A stretch of DNA of 64,000 nt, taken from contig NZ_CAJXYQ010000002.1 of assembly GCF_913063105.1 (NCBI RefSeq), positions 186,001-250,000 of the forward strand, read 5' to 3'. The position numbers were made by a program, and so were the translations under genes. The notes beneath the pieces are model-generated. The model ran no database searches, had not been told where the DNA came from, and saw nothing but the letters and a program-made list of their open reading frames with translations. Each line of letters opens with the position of its first letter. Position 1 is the stretch's first letter. The stretch is from an uncultured Draconibacterium sp. GTDB taxonomy: Bacteria > Bacteroidota > Bacteroidia > Bacteroidales > Prolixibacteraceae. Below, in pieces: positions 17,337-27,087 of the stretch.

Positions 17337-20300
17337 TTAATTGTGTTTAATTTCCATTTGGAACGAGCTGTCTACTGCATTTTGCTGTTGTTGTGCTTCT
17401 TTTGAAAGGATAACATCCAGGCGTTGTTGAGCTTCTGCTTTTATTCCGTCGGTGTCATCGTTATAATTTTCGGCAAGGCTTTTTAAGGTGTGTTTCGCCT
17501 GAAACTGGTCGTTGTTGTCTTCGTAAATACTGGCCAGCAGTAGAAATGCTTTCCCCAGCCAATAGGTGTATGGCGTTCCTTTTTCAATAAAATCAACTAT
17601 TTCTTCTTCGGATTTGGCTTTATTGTTCTCGCGGTAATAAATTTCGGCTAACAGGTATTTGGCCTCGGCACCTTGCTCAAGTTTGGTGTCTTTAGCTACA
17701 TCGCGCAGCGGACTTATTGCCGAGCTTAAATTGCCCAGTTCGTAATTTGATTTCCCAATGGCATAATCGGTTTCTTTTTTAAGGGCATCGTTGGCTACGT
17801 CCGATTTTTTTACTTTTTCGGCTGCTGGTATAACCTGCTGGTAGTTTTTGTCAATAAGGTGACACCGCATTTGGCCGGTGTTGGCGCGCAGTAAATTCCA
17901 TTTTCCTGTTGCTTTTTCTTCAAGTCGGTTAAAAAAGGCAAGTGCATTACTGTAGTTACCGGCATTATAGGTTAATTCCGATGCGCGTGATAATGCCTGT
18001 TCTGTAAAAATATTATCGGCCTGGTTGGCCACAAAAGTATAATGAGTGTTAGCCGCCTTGTAATCGCCATTTTTATAATGAGTTTCAGCCAGATAAAAAT
18101 GAGCATTGGTAACATAGGCTCCGTTTGGGTACTGGTTCAGGTATTGCTGAAGCTGACGTTCAGCACCATCCTGCCCTGCCATGTAAACGCGTTCGGCAGC
18201 CGAGTAGGTTAGCTGGTCTTGTTCCGAAGCACTCACACTTACATTGCCTCCTAAACGTCGCACGTAAGCAAAGTAGGCGTCAACATTGTTTAGTTCAACA
18301 TAGCAATTTTTAATGCCTTGCAGAGCCGAATTGGCTTCGGGTGTGCCTTTGTAGTTTTCAGCAACTTCTTTGTACTGGCGAAGGGCTTTGTTAAACTCGC
18401 CATTGTTATAATTAACCAGCCCCAACTGAAGCAGTGCATTGCGGTAAAAATTACTGTGCTGATGGTTTTCAACAATTTCCTGGTATTGCTGAACAGCCTC
18501 AAAACTGTTCCCGATTCGCTCGTTTGCACGGCCCAGTTCGTAAAGGGCATCGTCGTAATAGTCCGATTCCGGAAACTCTTTTGTCAGCTTATTCAGGTTG
18601 TTTATTTTATCCTGTTGTTTTCGTTGTAGTCCCTGGCAAAAAGCAATTTGCAGTAAGGCGTAATCGGCTTCAAGCATTTTTATGTTGTAAGCCTTTTCGT
18701 AGCTGTTAATTGCCTGGGCATAATTGGTGTTTAAAAAATAGTAATCGCCAATGCGGTTGTAGGCGTCGGCAATTTTAGGTGTGCGTTTCCCATCCATTTT
18801 TTCAACATAGCGGGTAAAGCCCTGGTGCGCTGCCTCTTTGTTGCCGGTTTTAAGGTAGGCATAGGCCATGTTATAGTCGGCACTTATGCCTTCATCGGTG
18901 CTGGTGTTTGAGCTGCTTTGCACAAACTTATTGTAAGAAGCAATAGAGTTGTTGTAATCGCCAACCCGATATAAGGCTTCTGATTTCCAATACAATGCCC
19001 TCGACTTAATATCGGCGTTAAAGCTTCCGTTATTCAACGACAGGTCGAAATATTCTATGGCCTGGTTATAGGCAAGGTTGTTAAAAAGCTCCAGCCCGCG
19101 GTAAAAAGTTACCCGTTGGTAAGCCTTTAAAACCTGGGGTGTCTTATTCTGAATCTTTTCAATTGACTCTATGGCGTCTTTGTAATTTTTTGTTACCATG
19201 TACACGTCAACCAGAATTTTGTAGGCTTCTGCATTTTTTGGCGAGTTGGGGTATTCGGCAATGTAGCGGTCAAAAGCTTTTATGGTTTCGTTAAAGGGCG
19301 AATACGATAGCTCGTAGGTTAATTTCGCATAACTAAACAAGGCATCTTCTTTAATTTCCGGATTAAAATTAAACTCAGAAGCTGCATTGTAAGCTGTTTT
19401 TGCTTTTTCCTTTTCGTTAAGTTTTATAAAACAATCGGCCAGGTGGTAGTAGGCGTTTTGTGTCATCTCATCTTCTCCGGTTGCAGCTTTTTGCAACAAG
19501 TTAGCTGCTTCGCTGTAATTTCCGGTGTGGTAATAACAAAATCCAAGGATGTAGTTCTCTTCGCGTGTTTTTGGGCCTGAGGTTGCAAAATATGATTCAA
19601 GGTAAGGGATAGCCTCCTGGTATTGGTGCAAATGAAAATACGAATCACCGATTATCCTTGAAAGTTCATTTTTATGCTCTTCAGGCACATCGTTAATAAC
19701 AGAGGTGGTATAACTTACTACTTCGTTGTATTTTTTTTGTTTGTAGTAAATATGGCTAACATAAAGTGGAATAACCTGAGAATAAGCCGGGTCGTTGTTT
19801 AAGGCTGTAAACCCTTGCAAAGCCGCATCATACTCCTCATTCAGGTATTGGATATGAGCACAATAATAGGTTGCGGGTTTGCTGTAAATGTTATTCGAAT
19901 TTCTAATAGATAAAAATTCTTTGTAGGCCAATTCCGTATTTCCCTGCTCCATATTGGCAAAACCATTTTTATATTGCAGCTCAATGCGCTCGGTTTCCGG
20001 CAGGTCGTTACGATCTATTTTTGCAAAGGTGCGCAATGCCACTGTGTATTGGCGCTTATCAAATTGATTTACACCAAGGTTAAACAAGGCACTGTTGATA
20101 TATGGACTTTCGGGGTAGGTTTTAACAAAAGTACCAATGAGTTTGTCGCCCGATTTGTAGCCGGCATGCAGCGCTGAAACTGATTTAAAATATTCTGCTT
20201 CGGAGTACAGCTCTGATTTTGCATCAACCTGATTCTGAATTTTTTCAAATTGCCGGTAGCTCGAAATGTACTTTCCTTTAGCGTACAGCTCTTTAGCGAT

Positions 20301-20408
20301 GTCGATATCCTTTCTTACATTATCAAACCAGGCAGTTTGTTGTGCAGATGCCGATTGATAAGATCCAATGATGAAAAAAAGAAATATCAAAATTTGAATT
20401 GTTCTCAT
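17337..20408 (-). CDS. Large secreted tetratricopeptide-repeat protein
   Basis: A 1023-residue protein with a signal peptide (MRTIQILIFLFFIIG then SASAQ). An ATG 14 codons upstream would put a basic, non-signal stretch in front, so the start at 20408 is preferred. The mature part is almost entirely TPR-like helical repeats (for example YNAGNYSNALAFFNR and ALYELGRANERIGNSFEAVQ), with spacing of about 34-37 residues. Such repeats form protein-binding superhelices, and some units resemble the BamD/YfgC-type outer-membrane assembly TPRs. It is coupled to the barrel gene downstream (2-base gap), which suggests a periplasmic partner for that barrel. Specific function unknown. Confidence 0.75.
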   Translation of the reverse strand: MRTIQILIFLFFIIGSYQSASAQQTAWFDNVRKDIDIAKELYAKGKYISSYRQFEKIQNQVDAKSELYSEAEYFKSVSALHAGYKSGDKLIGTFVKTYPESPYINSALFNLGVNQFDKRQYTVALRTFAKIDRNDLPETERIELQYKNGFANMEQGNTELAYKEFLSIRNSNNIYSKPATYYCAHIQYLNEEYDAALQGFTALNNDPAYSQVIPLYVSHIYYKQKKYNEVVSYTTSVINDVPEEHKNELSRIIGDSYFHLHQYQEAIPYLESYFATSGPKTREENYILGFCYYHTGNYSEAANLLQKAATGEDEMTQNAYYHLADCFIKLNEKEKAKTAYNAASEFNFNPEIKEDALFSYAKLTYELSYSPFNETIKAFDRYIAEYPNSPKNAEAYKILVDVYMVTKNYKDAIESIEKIQNKTPQVLKAYQRVTFYRGLELFNNLAYNQAIEYFDLSLNNGSFNADIKSRALYWKSEALYRVGDYNNSIASYNKFVQSSSNTSTDEGISADYNMAYAYLKTGNKEAAHQGFTRYVEKMDGKRTPKIADAYNRIGDYYFLNTNYAQAINSYEKAYNIKMLEADYALLQIAFCQGLQRKQQDKINNLNKLTKEFPESDYYDDALYELGRANERIGNSFEAVQQYQEIVENHQHSNFYRNALLQLGLVNYNNGEFNKALRQYKEVAENYKGTPEANSALQGIKNCYVELNNVDAYFAYVRRLGGNVSVSASEQDQLTYSAAERVYMAGQDGAERQLQQYLNQYPNGAYVTNAHFYLAETHYKNGDYKAANTHYTFVANQADNIFTEQALSRASELTYNAGNYSNALAFFNRLEEKATGKWNLLRANTGQMRCHLIDKNYQQVIPAAEKVKKSDVANDALKKETDYAIGKSNYELGNLSSAISPLRDVAKDTKLEQGAEAKYLLAEIYYRENNKAKSEEEIVDFIEKGTPYTYWLGKAFLLLASIYEDNNDQFQAKHTLKSLAENYNDDTDGIKAEAQQRLDVILSKEAQQQQNAVDSSFQMEIKHN

Positions 20409-20603
20409 GCTTAATTTCTTGTTTTTAATGTATTTTCTGTTGCCAAACAATTGTTTTAGATAACAACGAACTAAAATAGCTATTACATATATGCCAAACG
20501 GCTGTTAATGTTTGTAATTCTTAACAAAAAACTGTTTATTTCTTTCCTTTATTATATGAGCAGATAAAAAATTTCAAACTAATTTAGTTGCACGACATAT
20601 TTT

Positions 20604-21326
20604 ATGGACAAGAATACAGTTATACAGTTGCTCGACTCGAGTATTTACCAATACGAAAACCTGGTACTTTCAGAAGTAAATATTGAAGTAAAAGCCGGTG
20701 AGTTTATTTATGTAATTGGCAAGGTAGGAACGGGAAAGTCGAGCCTGATAAAAACTTTAAATGCAGAATTGCCGCTGTATTTTGGTACAGGTCGTGTGTT
20801 TGATTTTGACCTGGTTGGCATAAAAAGCAGAGAAGTGGCACAGCTCCGAAGAAAACTGGGAGTGGTTTTTCAGGATTTCCGGCTGCTTACCGACAGAAAT
20901 GTACATGCTAACCTGTCTTTTGTACTGAAAGCCACAGGCTGGAAAAACAAATTTGAAATAGAACAGCGTGTTAATGAAGTGCTCGAACGGGTAGGAATGT
21001 CGCATAAAAAGGAAAAATTTCCGTATCAGTTGAGTGGGGGCGAGCAGCAGCGCGTAGTTATTGCGCGAGCCATTTTAAATCACGCCGATATAATTTTGGC
21101 CGATGAGCCTACGGGAAATCTCGACCCGGAAACTTCGGAAGAAATTCTTGAGCTGTTTATTCAGTTAAATAATGAAGGAAAAACCATTTTAATGGCCACT
21201 CACGATTATGCAGCCATTGCCCGAAAGCCCGCGCGAACCTGGGTTTGTGCCAACGGAAAACTGAACGACTCGGCTAAAATTACCGAGGAATTAGCTTTTG
21301 AAAACCTCTTGGAAAAAAATGTATAA
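20604..21326 (+). CDS. ftsE: Cell-division ATP-binding protein FtsE
   Basis: A 240-residue ABC ATPase. It has Walker A GKVGTGKS (39-46), a Q-loop in VVFQDFRLL, the signature LSGGEQQR (143-150), Walker B IILADEP (163-169) and the H-loop His200. FtsE with FtsX forms a membrane complex that activates cell-wall hydrolases at division. Sequence details such as QDFRLLTDRNV favour FtsE over other small ABC ATPases. FtsX is not next to it: the next gene is convergent and its stop codon abuts the ftsE stop. That leaves a small possibility of another ABC role. Confidence 0.85.
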   Translation: MDKNTVIQLLDSSIYQYENLVLSEVNIEVKAGEFIYVIGKVGTGKSSLIKTLNAELPLYFGTGRVFDFDLVGIKSREVAQLRRKLGVVFQDFRLLTDRNVHANLSFVLKATGWKNKFEIEQRVNEVLERVGMSHKKEKFPYQLSGGEQQRVVIARAILNHADIILADEPTGNLDPETSEEILELFIQLNNEGKTILMATHDYAAIARKPARTWVCANGKLNDSAKITEELAFENLLEKNV

Positions 21327-22430
21327 TTAAATCAGCTCTAAAAACAAGTGCTGAAGTACTTTTTCTTCGTTCTCCCAGCGCAATTCTTCCGCAGCCGTTT
21401 GAAGGTTTTCTTTCCAGATTTTCCTTTTTGATGGATTTAGCAAAGCTTCGTTAATGGTTTTTGCCAACTCTTTGGGTTGGTGCGATAAGGCAATTGCACC
21501 AATGGCATACGCCTCAACAATCGCTTTCATTTCAGGCAGGTTACTTACCACCACCGGTACTCCTGCATGAATATAATCGAAAAGCTTATTGGGAAGAGCA
21601 AAGCGGTAATTCAAACCCAGATCCTCCTCAATTGATAAACCCAGGTTAGCCATAGGTGTTAATTTAGCTAATTCATCAATCGGAAGCCTACCGGTAAACT
21701 GTACCTTCGCCTCAAGTGCTTCTTTTTTAACCAGGTTCTCCAGTTGTTGTTTTATATCGCCATCGCCAGCAATAATCAGTTTAGCTTCAATAAAATGCAT
21801 GGCTTGTATGGCCTGTTCAAGTCCCCGGCCAATATTTAATGCCCCCTGGTACAGGATTGTTTTCTCCTCACTATCGACAGAAATGGCTTGTGTCCTATTT
21901 TTCTGAAGCGGAATGTTTCTGACCACCTTAAAACTGGTTTGGTACTTTTGGTTGTAAATATTGGCTATAGAGTTACAAACGGTGTAGCAATAGTGAATGT
22001 TTGGCAGCATTTTCCGTTCCAATCCTTCCCAAATCCTTTTTACCCGGGGGCGTTGTATAAGTTCCGGAACTTCTGTAAAATATTCATGACTATCGTAAAC
22101 CAAAGTTATTCCTTTCAGTTTCGACACCAGGTAGTTGGCCGTTAGGGTATCCAGGTCGTTGGCTAATAAAATATCTGCTTTTTTAAACAATAAAAACAAG
22201 AATAAACGAAGGTTGAATTCGGCATAAAAACAGGCCCCTTTTTTAAAAAACAAGCGCATCCGTTTGGTTGCATAGCTTCTACTTACCTCAAGGCTGTTAG
22301 GTAGCAAACGTCCAATTAGTAGCACCGAAAATCCCATTTTTTCGAGCGATGTGCAAACTTTGTGCACGCGGTTGTCGGCCACAAGATCGTTGGTAACTGA
22401 AACAATTATTTTTTTTGTTTTGGTTTTCAA
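21327..22430 (-). CDS. Glycosyltransferase, GT4-like (GT-B fold)
   Basis: A 367-residue protein with the two-Rossmann-domain layout of GT-B glycosyltransferases. The N-terminal half has IIVSVTNDLVADNRVHKV and LVYDSHEYFTEVPE. The C-terminal half has the donor-binding region ILYQGALNIGRGLEQAIQAM, LIIAGDGD and LPNKLFDYIHAGVPVVVSNLPEM, with Glu in the E-x7-E-like area. It probably transfers a sugar from a nucleotide donor to a lipid or surface glycan. Acceptor and donor are unknown. It is a lone gene, not part of a polysaccharide cluster here. Confidence 0.85.
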   Translation of the reverse strand: MKTKTKKIIVSVTNDLVADNRVHKVCTSLEKMGFSVLLIGRLLPNSLEVSRSYATKRMRLFFKKGACFYAEFNLRLFLFLLFKKADILLANDLDTLTANYLVSKLKGITLVYDSHEYFTEVPELIQRPRVKRIWEGLERKMLPNIHYCYTVCNSIANIYNQKYQTSFKVVRNIPLQKNRTQAISVDSEEKTILYQGALNIGRGLEQAIQAMHFIEAKLIIAGDGDIKQQLENLVKKEALEAKVQFTGRLPIDELAKLTPMANLGLSIEEDLGLNYRFALPNKLFDYIHAGVPVVVSNLPEMKAIVEAYAIGAIALSHQPKELAKTINEALLNPSKRKIWKENLQTAAEELRWENEEKVLQHLFLELI

Positions 22431-22602
22431 GGTGGTTTTCTGATTTCGTGTAAATATAGAACTTTTGTTGGGGCAAATTATTTTCTCAATCTATATTTTC
22501 TGCATTGATTCTTGTCTAACCCTGTATTTATCCGAAACCAAGTCTTGTTCGTAAACAAGTAACTTTCTTCTGGCTTCTGTATTCGGGCTTACAACTTTCG
22601 TA

Positions 22603-22610
22603 TATCTTTG
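22603..22610 (+). promoter_or_regulatory. Candidate -7 box of murB
   Basis: TATCTTTG matches TAnnTTTG exactly, 17 bases before the murB start codon, implying a very short leader. No clear TTG -33 element is present. Confidence 0.5.
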
Positions 22611-22626
22611 CAGGAAATTTATTTTT

Positions 22627-23643
22627 ATGATTCGTTTTTCTGAAAATCATTCGCTGAAAGCGCACAATACATTTGGCATTGATGCCAAAGCAAAATATTA
22701 TTTCGAATTTACAGAATTGGAAGATTTGGAGGTTTTTCTAAAATCAAACCAAAGCTGGAAAAACGAAAAGCTTATAGTTTTAGGCGAGGGGAGCAATATT
22801 TTGTTTTTGAACGATTTTGATGGATTGGTAATTCATCCGAATGTGCCGGGAATGAATTCGGTTTGGGAAGACCGTAATCATGAATGGATTGAAGTTGGCG
22901 CCGGAGAGGTGTGGGATGAATTTGTTGAATACGCCGTAAACCGGGGCTTGGGCGGAGCTGAAAACCTATCGTTAATACCTGGAAAAACAGGTGCTGCGCC
23001 GGTACAAAATATTGGCGCTTACGGCCAGGAAGTGTGCCGTTTAGTGGAAAAAGTTAAAGGCTTCGACCTTGAAAAAGGTTGCGTTGCTGAGTTTACCGCT
23101 GCCGAATGTGAGTTCGCCTACCGCAACAGTATATTTAAACACTACCTTAAAAACCGTTTTATCATCACCTCAGTAATTTTTAGGTTGGATAAGTTTCCTG
23201 AATTCAACCTGGGCTATGGTCAACTGGAGAAGCAAGTGAAAGAAAAAGGTGAAATTTCGCTAAGCACTATACGTGAGGCTGTAATTGAAATACGCTCATC
23301 AAAATTACCAGATGTAAAGAACCTGGGTAATGCCGGTAGTTTCTTTAAAAATCCGGTGGTACCAAAAGAACTGGCAGAGCAGTTGCAAGTAAAATATCCG
23401 GAGTTACCGGTTTATGCTGCCGAAAATAACCAGGTAAAACTAGCTGCAGGTTGGTTAATTGAGCAGGCCGGGTGGAAGGGGAAGCGCCTTGGCGATGCCG
23501 GAGTACATGCGCAACAGGCATTGGTACTGGTTAATTATGGAAAGGCTACCGGTAATGAAATTTACGCCCTTTCGGAAGATATTTTTGATGCTGTAAACAC
23601 GCAATTTGGTGTGAAACTGGAACGCGAAGTCAACTGCATTTAA
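22627..23643 (+). CDS. murB: UDP-N-acetylenolpyruvoylglucosamine reductase
   Basis: A 338-residue cytoplasmic flavoenzyme. It reduces UDP-GlcNAc-enolpyruvate to UDP-MurNAc with NADPH, the second committed step of peptidoglycan precursor synthesis. The FAD-binding part includes LGEGSNILF and AENLSLIPGKTGAAPVQNIGAYGQE. GNAGSFFKNP holds the catalytic Ser, and GVHAQQALVLVN comes near the end. The length agrees with the E. coli-type (type I) MurB. An intrinsic terminator follows. Confidence 0.95.
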   Translation: MIRFSENHSLKAHNTFGIDAKAKYYFEFTELEDLEVFLKSNQSWKNEKLIVLGEGSNILFLNDFDGLVIHPNVPGMNSVWEDRNHEWIEVGAGEVWDEFVEYAVNRGLGGAENLSLIPGKTGAAPVQNIGAYGQEVCRLVEKVKGFDLEKGCVAEFTAAECEFAYRNSIFKHYLKNRFIITSVIFRLDKFPEFNLGYGQLEKQVKEKGEISLSTIREAVIEIRSSKLPDVKNLGNAGSFFKNPVVPKELAEQLQVKYPELPVYAAENNQVKLAAGWLIEQAGWKGKRLGDAGVHAQQALVLVNYGKATGNEIYALSEDIFDAVNTQFGVKLEREVNCI

Positions 23644-23669
23644 GCCGATTCTAAAATTTTATGCATAAA

Positions 23670-23697
23670 AAAATCCCGGCGTCCACTCCGGGATTTT
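23670..23697 (+). terminator. Terminator after murB
   Basis: A perfect 10-bp stem, AAAATCCCGG (23670-23679) with CCGGGATTTT (23688-23697), has an 8-base loop and ends in T. Confidence 0.85.
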
Positions 23698-23883
23698 AAT
23701 TTTGTTGTTGATGTTGTGTCTTACAATTTTTTCAGGTTTGTGCTGCAAAAATACAAATTGTGCGCTTCATAAAAATGACCTTTGTCATGCAACTTTTTAA
23801 AGCCGCAAACCAATCCTTGTTTTGCTTGTTGTTTTAGCAGGCATAGTGCTGCCTTTTTCCACATAATAAGAAAACAACAAACA

Positions 23884-25902
23884 ATGCAAAACACCAATAA
23901 TTTAATTCATGCAAGTTCCCCTTACCTCAGGCAACATGCAAACAATCCTGTGCACTGGCAGTCCTGGAACGAAGAGTTAATTGAACAGGCAAAAGCAGAA
24001 GATAAGCTATTGCTGGTGAGTATAGGCTATGCCGCCTGCCACTGGTGCCATGTTATGGAGCACGAGAGTTTTGAGGATGAAGAAGTTGCGGCAATAATGA
24101 ATAAATATTTTGTGTGTATAAAAGTAGACCGCGAAGAACGCCCCGATGTTGACCATTATTACATGAGTGCTGTTCAGTTAATGGGGCAACAGGGAGGCTG
24201 GCCATTAAATGTTATTGCACTGCCCGATGGACGTCCGCTTTGGGGAGGAACGTATTTTCAAAAGGAGGTTTGGATGAAAAACCTTGATGCGGTGGCACGT
24301 TACTATAAAAACAATAAACCCGATGCTGAAGAATATGCCGGCAAATTACAACAAGGTATTTTCCAGGTTTTGGTAATGCCCGAAATGGAAGCAGCAAGTA
24401 AGGTAAATGCAAACCTAATTGAACGCGGAGTAGATGGCTGGAAAACACATTTTGATTGGCAGGAAGGTGGCAGGGCAGGAGCTCCCAAATTTCCCATGCC
24501 GGTGAACCTCGATTTCTTGTTGTATTACGGATTTTCGAATAACGACACCCAGGTGATGAATTTTGTGGAAACCACTTTGCTGAAAATGGCCCGGGGTGGA
24601 ATTTACGACCAGGTAGGAGGTGGTTTTGCCCGCTATTCGGTAGATGACAAATGGAAAGTGCCGCATTTCGAAAAAATGCTGTACGACAACGGACAACTTA
24701 TAAGTATTTATTCAAAAGCCTGGCAACAGTTTAAAAACGAGGAGTTTAAAACGGTTGTTTACGAAAGCGTGGCTTTTATTGAACGCGAATTGATGGACGA
24801 AAGTGGAGCATTCTATTCGTCGCTTGATGCCGACAGCGAAGGCATTGAAGGAAAATTTTATGTATGGAAGCAGGATGAACTGAAAACCTTGCTGCAAGAT
24901 GAATACGAATTGTTTGCCGATTATTATAATGTAAATGGCCACGGTTTTTGGGAGCACAATAATTATATTTTGTTACGCAAAGAGTCGAACAGCGCATTTG
25001 CCCAAAAATATGGACTAACTATTCAGCAGTTGCAGGTAAAAACGGGAAGATGGAAATATACCCTGTTAAAAACCCGTAGCAAACGTGTTCGCCCCGGACT
25101 CGACGACAAAACGCTAACATCCTGGAATGCTCTTGTTATAAAAGGTTTAGTAGAAGCATATAAAGCTTTTCAAAACGACGATTTTTTAAGCCTGGCCCTA
25201 AAAAATGCACGGTTTATTCAAAATAATTTGCTCTCTGCCAGCGGAAAAGTCTATCATAGCTGGAAAGATGGCAAATCCTCAATTGATGGTTTTCTTGAGG
25301 ACTACGCCTTGCTTATTGATGCCTATCTTTTGTTATTTGAAGTAACAGGCGAACAGGATTGGTTAATGCACGCCGATAAAATGGCAGCTTATGTACAATC
25401 AAATTTTTACGATGCGAACAAACACCTGTACTATTTTATCGATAATCGTGAAAAGACGGTGATAACCAATCATTTTCAAAAAGAAGATAATGTAATACCT
25501 GCTTCCAACTCGGTAATGGCCAATAACCTTCACCGTTTGTATTTGCTGCATGCCAGGCCCGAATATTTGCAAATGGCAGAAAAAATGTTGCAATACATTA
25601 CCCCTCATTTTGCCAATTACCCAATGGCGTATGCCAACTGGGGGAGCCTGATGCTAAAATTAAGCAAACCTTATTTTGAGGTGGCGATTTGTGGAATTAA
25701 TGCCAGGCTGGTATTAAAACAATTACAACAAAATTTTCAACCCCATATACTTTGGGCGTTTTCTGAAACCGAAAGTGATGTTGCCTTTTTAAAGAACCGT
25801 TTCAGGCAAACTGAAGACCTGATTTACATTTGCAAAAATGGCGCTTGTCAGTTGCCTGTTGATTCGGTGGAAGAGGCCCTTAAAAAACTAGCCGCGCAAT
25901 GA
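23884..25902 (+). CDS. Thioredoxin-domain protein, YyaL/DUF255 family
   Basis: A 672-residue protein of the YyaL / spermatogenesis-associated-protein-20 family. The N-terminal thioredoxin-like domain has ACHWCHVM with a CxxC pair and the typical opening [15 protein letters not shown]. An (alpha/alpha)6-barrel, cellobiose-epimerase-like part follows, with [17 protein letters not shown] and [13 protein letters not shown]. The start at 23884 directly precedes the conserved region; 34 extra codons upstream look non-conserved. The family's biochemical role is not established. It overlaps the next gene by 4 bases, so the two are translated together. Confidence 0.85.
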   Translation: MQNTNNLIHASSPYLRQHANNPVHWQSWNEELIEQAKAEDKLLLVSIGYAACHWCHVMEHESFEDEEVAAIMNKYFVCIKVDREERPDVDHYYMSAVQLMGQQGGWPLNVIALPDGRPLWGGTYFQKEVWMKNLDAVARYYKNNKPDAEEYAGKLQQGIFQVLVMPEMEAASKVNANLIERGVDGWKTHFDWQEGGRAGAPKFPMPVNLDFLLYYGFSNNDTQVMNFVETTLLKMARGGIYDQVGGGFARYSVDDKWKVPHFEKMLYDNGQLISIYSKAWQQFKNEEFKTVVYESVAFIERELMDESGAFYSSLDADSEGIEGKFYVWKQDELKTLLQDEYELFADYYNVNGHGFWEHNNYILLRKESNSAFAQKYGLTIQQLQVKTGRWKYTLLKTRSKRVRPGLDDKTLTSWNALVIKGLVEAYKAFQNDDFLSLALKNARFIQNNLLSASGKVYHSWKDGKSSIDGFLEDYALLIDAYLLLFEVTGEQDWLMHADKMAAYVQSNFYDANKHLYYFIDNREKTVITNHFQKEDNVIPASNSVMANNLHRLYLLHARPEYLQMAEKMLQYITPHFANYPMAYANWGSLMLKLSKPYFEVAICGINARLVLKQLQQNFQPHILWAFSETESDVAFLKNRFRQTEDLIYICKNGACQLPVDSVEEALKKLAAQ

Positions 25903-26939
25903 AAAAAACTGACGTACTGATTGTTGGGCAGGGCCTGGCCGGTACCTTACTGGCTTTCGAGCTGTATTTTGCCGGAGTTAAGTTTTGTATTGTTAATAAT
26001 CCGAAAAAAAGTACGGCCACACGAGTAGCGGCGGGAATGGTAAATCCGCTGGTGTTTAAACGTATGACCAAAAGCTGGATGGTTGATGATTTGCTGCCGG
26101 TAATGAAAAAACGTTATAAAATGCTGGAAGAAATGCTGGGTGAACGTTTTTATTTCGATTGGCCTGTGGTAAAGCCACTTTCAGCCCAGGAAACCGAACT
26201 TTGGCAACAACGAAAAGCAGATAAAGCATTCGGGAAATACATTCAATCAATTACAGCAAACAGTCCTGTTAAGCACCTACAGACAGCCCCTGCTTATGGC
26301 GTTGTTCATGGATCTGGTTATTTAAAAACAGGAAATTTTCTGGAGGCAGCCAGGCAGTTTTTCCAAAAAAGCGAAATGCTGATTGAAAGCGACTTCCCAG
26401 CAACTAAGGGTAATTTTCAATACTCCGCTTTTCAGGATTTTACATTTGAAAAAATTGTATTTTGTCAGGGGCACTACCTGAACACCCATCCCTTGTTTGA
26501 TTTTGTGCGCCTGCAACCGGCAAAAGGCGAAGTTTTACAAATTTATGCTCCTGATTTGTCGGAAGAATACATTTTAAACAAACGGGTTTTTGTATTACCT
26601 GTTGGAAAGCATCGTTTTAAGGTAGGTTCAACTTATGAATGGGACGATTTAATCAACATACCAACAGAAAAAGGAAAGGCATCTATTCTGGAACGCCTGG
26701 AGTCATTAATCCCAATTCATTACCGGATTGAAAAGCACTGGGCAGGCATTCGTCCGACGGTTGCCGACCGAAGGCCGGTTTTGGGTAAACATCCTGAACA
26801 TCAATATTTTTATGTGTTTAACGGCCTGGGGACCAAGGGGGTGATGTTGGCTCCGTATTTTGCGGCAGAAACCAGAAAACTGTTGCAAAACGATTCCTAT
26901 AAACTTAATAAGGAAGTTGACATTAGCAGGTTTTGGTAG
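25899..26939 (+). CDS. FAD-dependent oxidoreductase, DAO family
   Basis: A 346-residue flavoprotein. The N-terminal dinucleotide-binding motif is [14 protein letters not shown] (GxGxxG) and the C-terminal FAD segment is [19 protein letters not shown]. In between, [14 protein letters not shown] and [16 protein letters not shown] fit the D-amino-acid oxidase / glycine oxidase / MnmC-C superfamily. The substrate is unknown: a free amine, or a modified tRNA base as in MnmC, cannot be decided from the sequence. The 4-base ATGA overlap with the DUF255 gene indicates an operon of two. Confidence 0.78.
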   Translation: MKKTDVLIVGQGLAGTLLAFELYFAGVKFCIVNNPKKSTATRVAAGMVNPLVFKRMTKSWMVDDLLPVMKKRYKMLEEMLGERFYFDWPVVKPLSAQETELWQQRKADKAFGKYIQSITANSPVKHLQTAPAYGVVHGSGYLKTGNFLEAARQFFQKSEMLIESDFPATKGNFQYSAFQDFTFEKIVFCQGHYLNTHPLFDFVRLQPAKGEVLQIYAPDLSEEYILNKRVFVLPVGKHRFKVGSTYEWDDLINIPTEKGKASILERLESLIPIHYRIEKHWAGIRPTVADRRPVLGKHPEHQYFYVFNGLGTKGVMLAPYFAAETRKLLQNDSYKLNKEVDISRFW

Positions 26940-27087
26940 CTTTTGTTGTTAGCTTCATAAAGGGATAAGTCCTATCAAAATTTTTCAAAATAAATTATGT
27001 TTACAACAATAAATAGTGTTATTTTAGTTTGGTTAAAAAATACACAATAACGAACTTAAGTAAATTACCAGGTAAAACTCCTCGTGG

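Noticed and set aside
20505-20530. TGTTAA ... TTAACA inverted repeat upstream of ftsE
   Set aside because: Only 6 bp in very AT-rich DNA, likely by chance.
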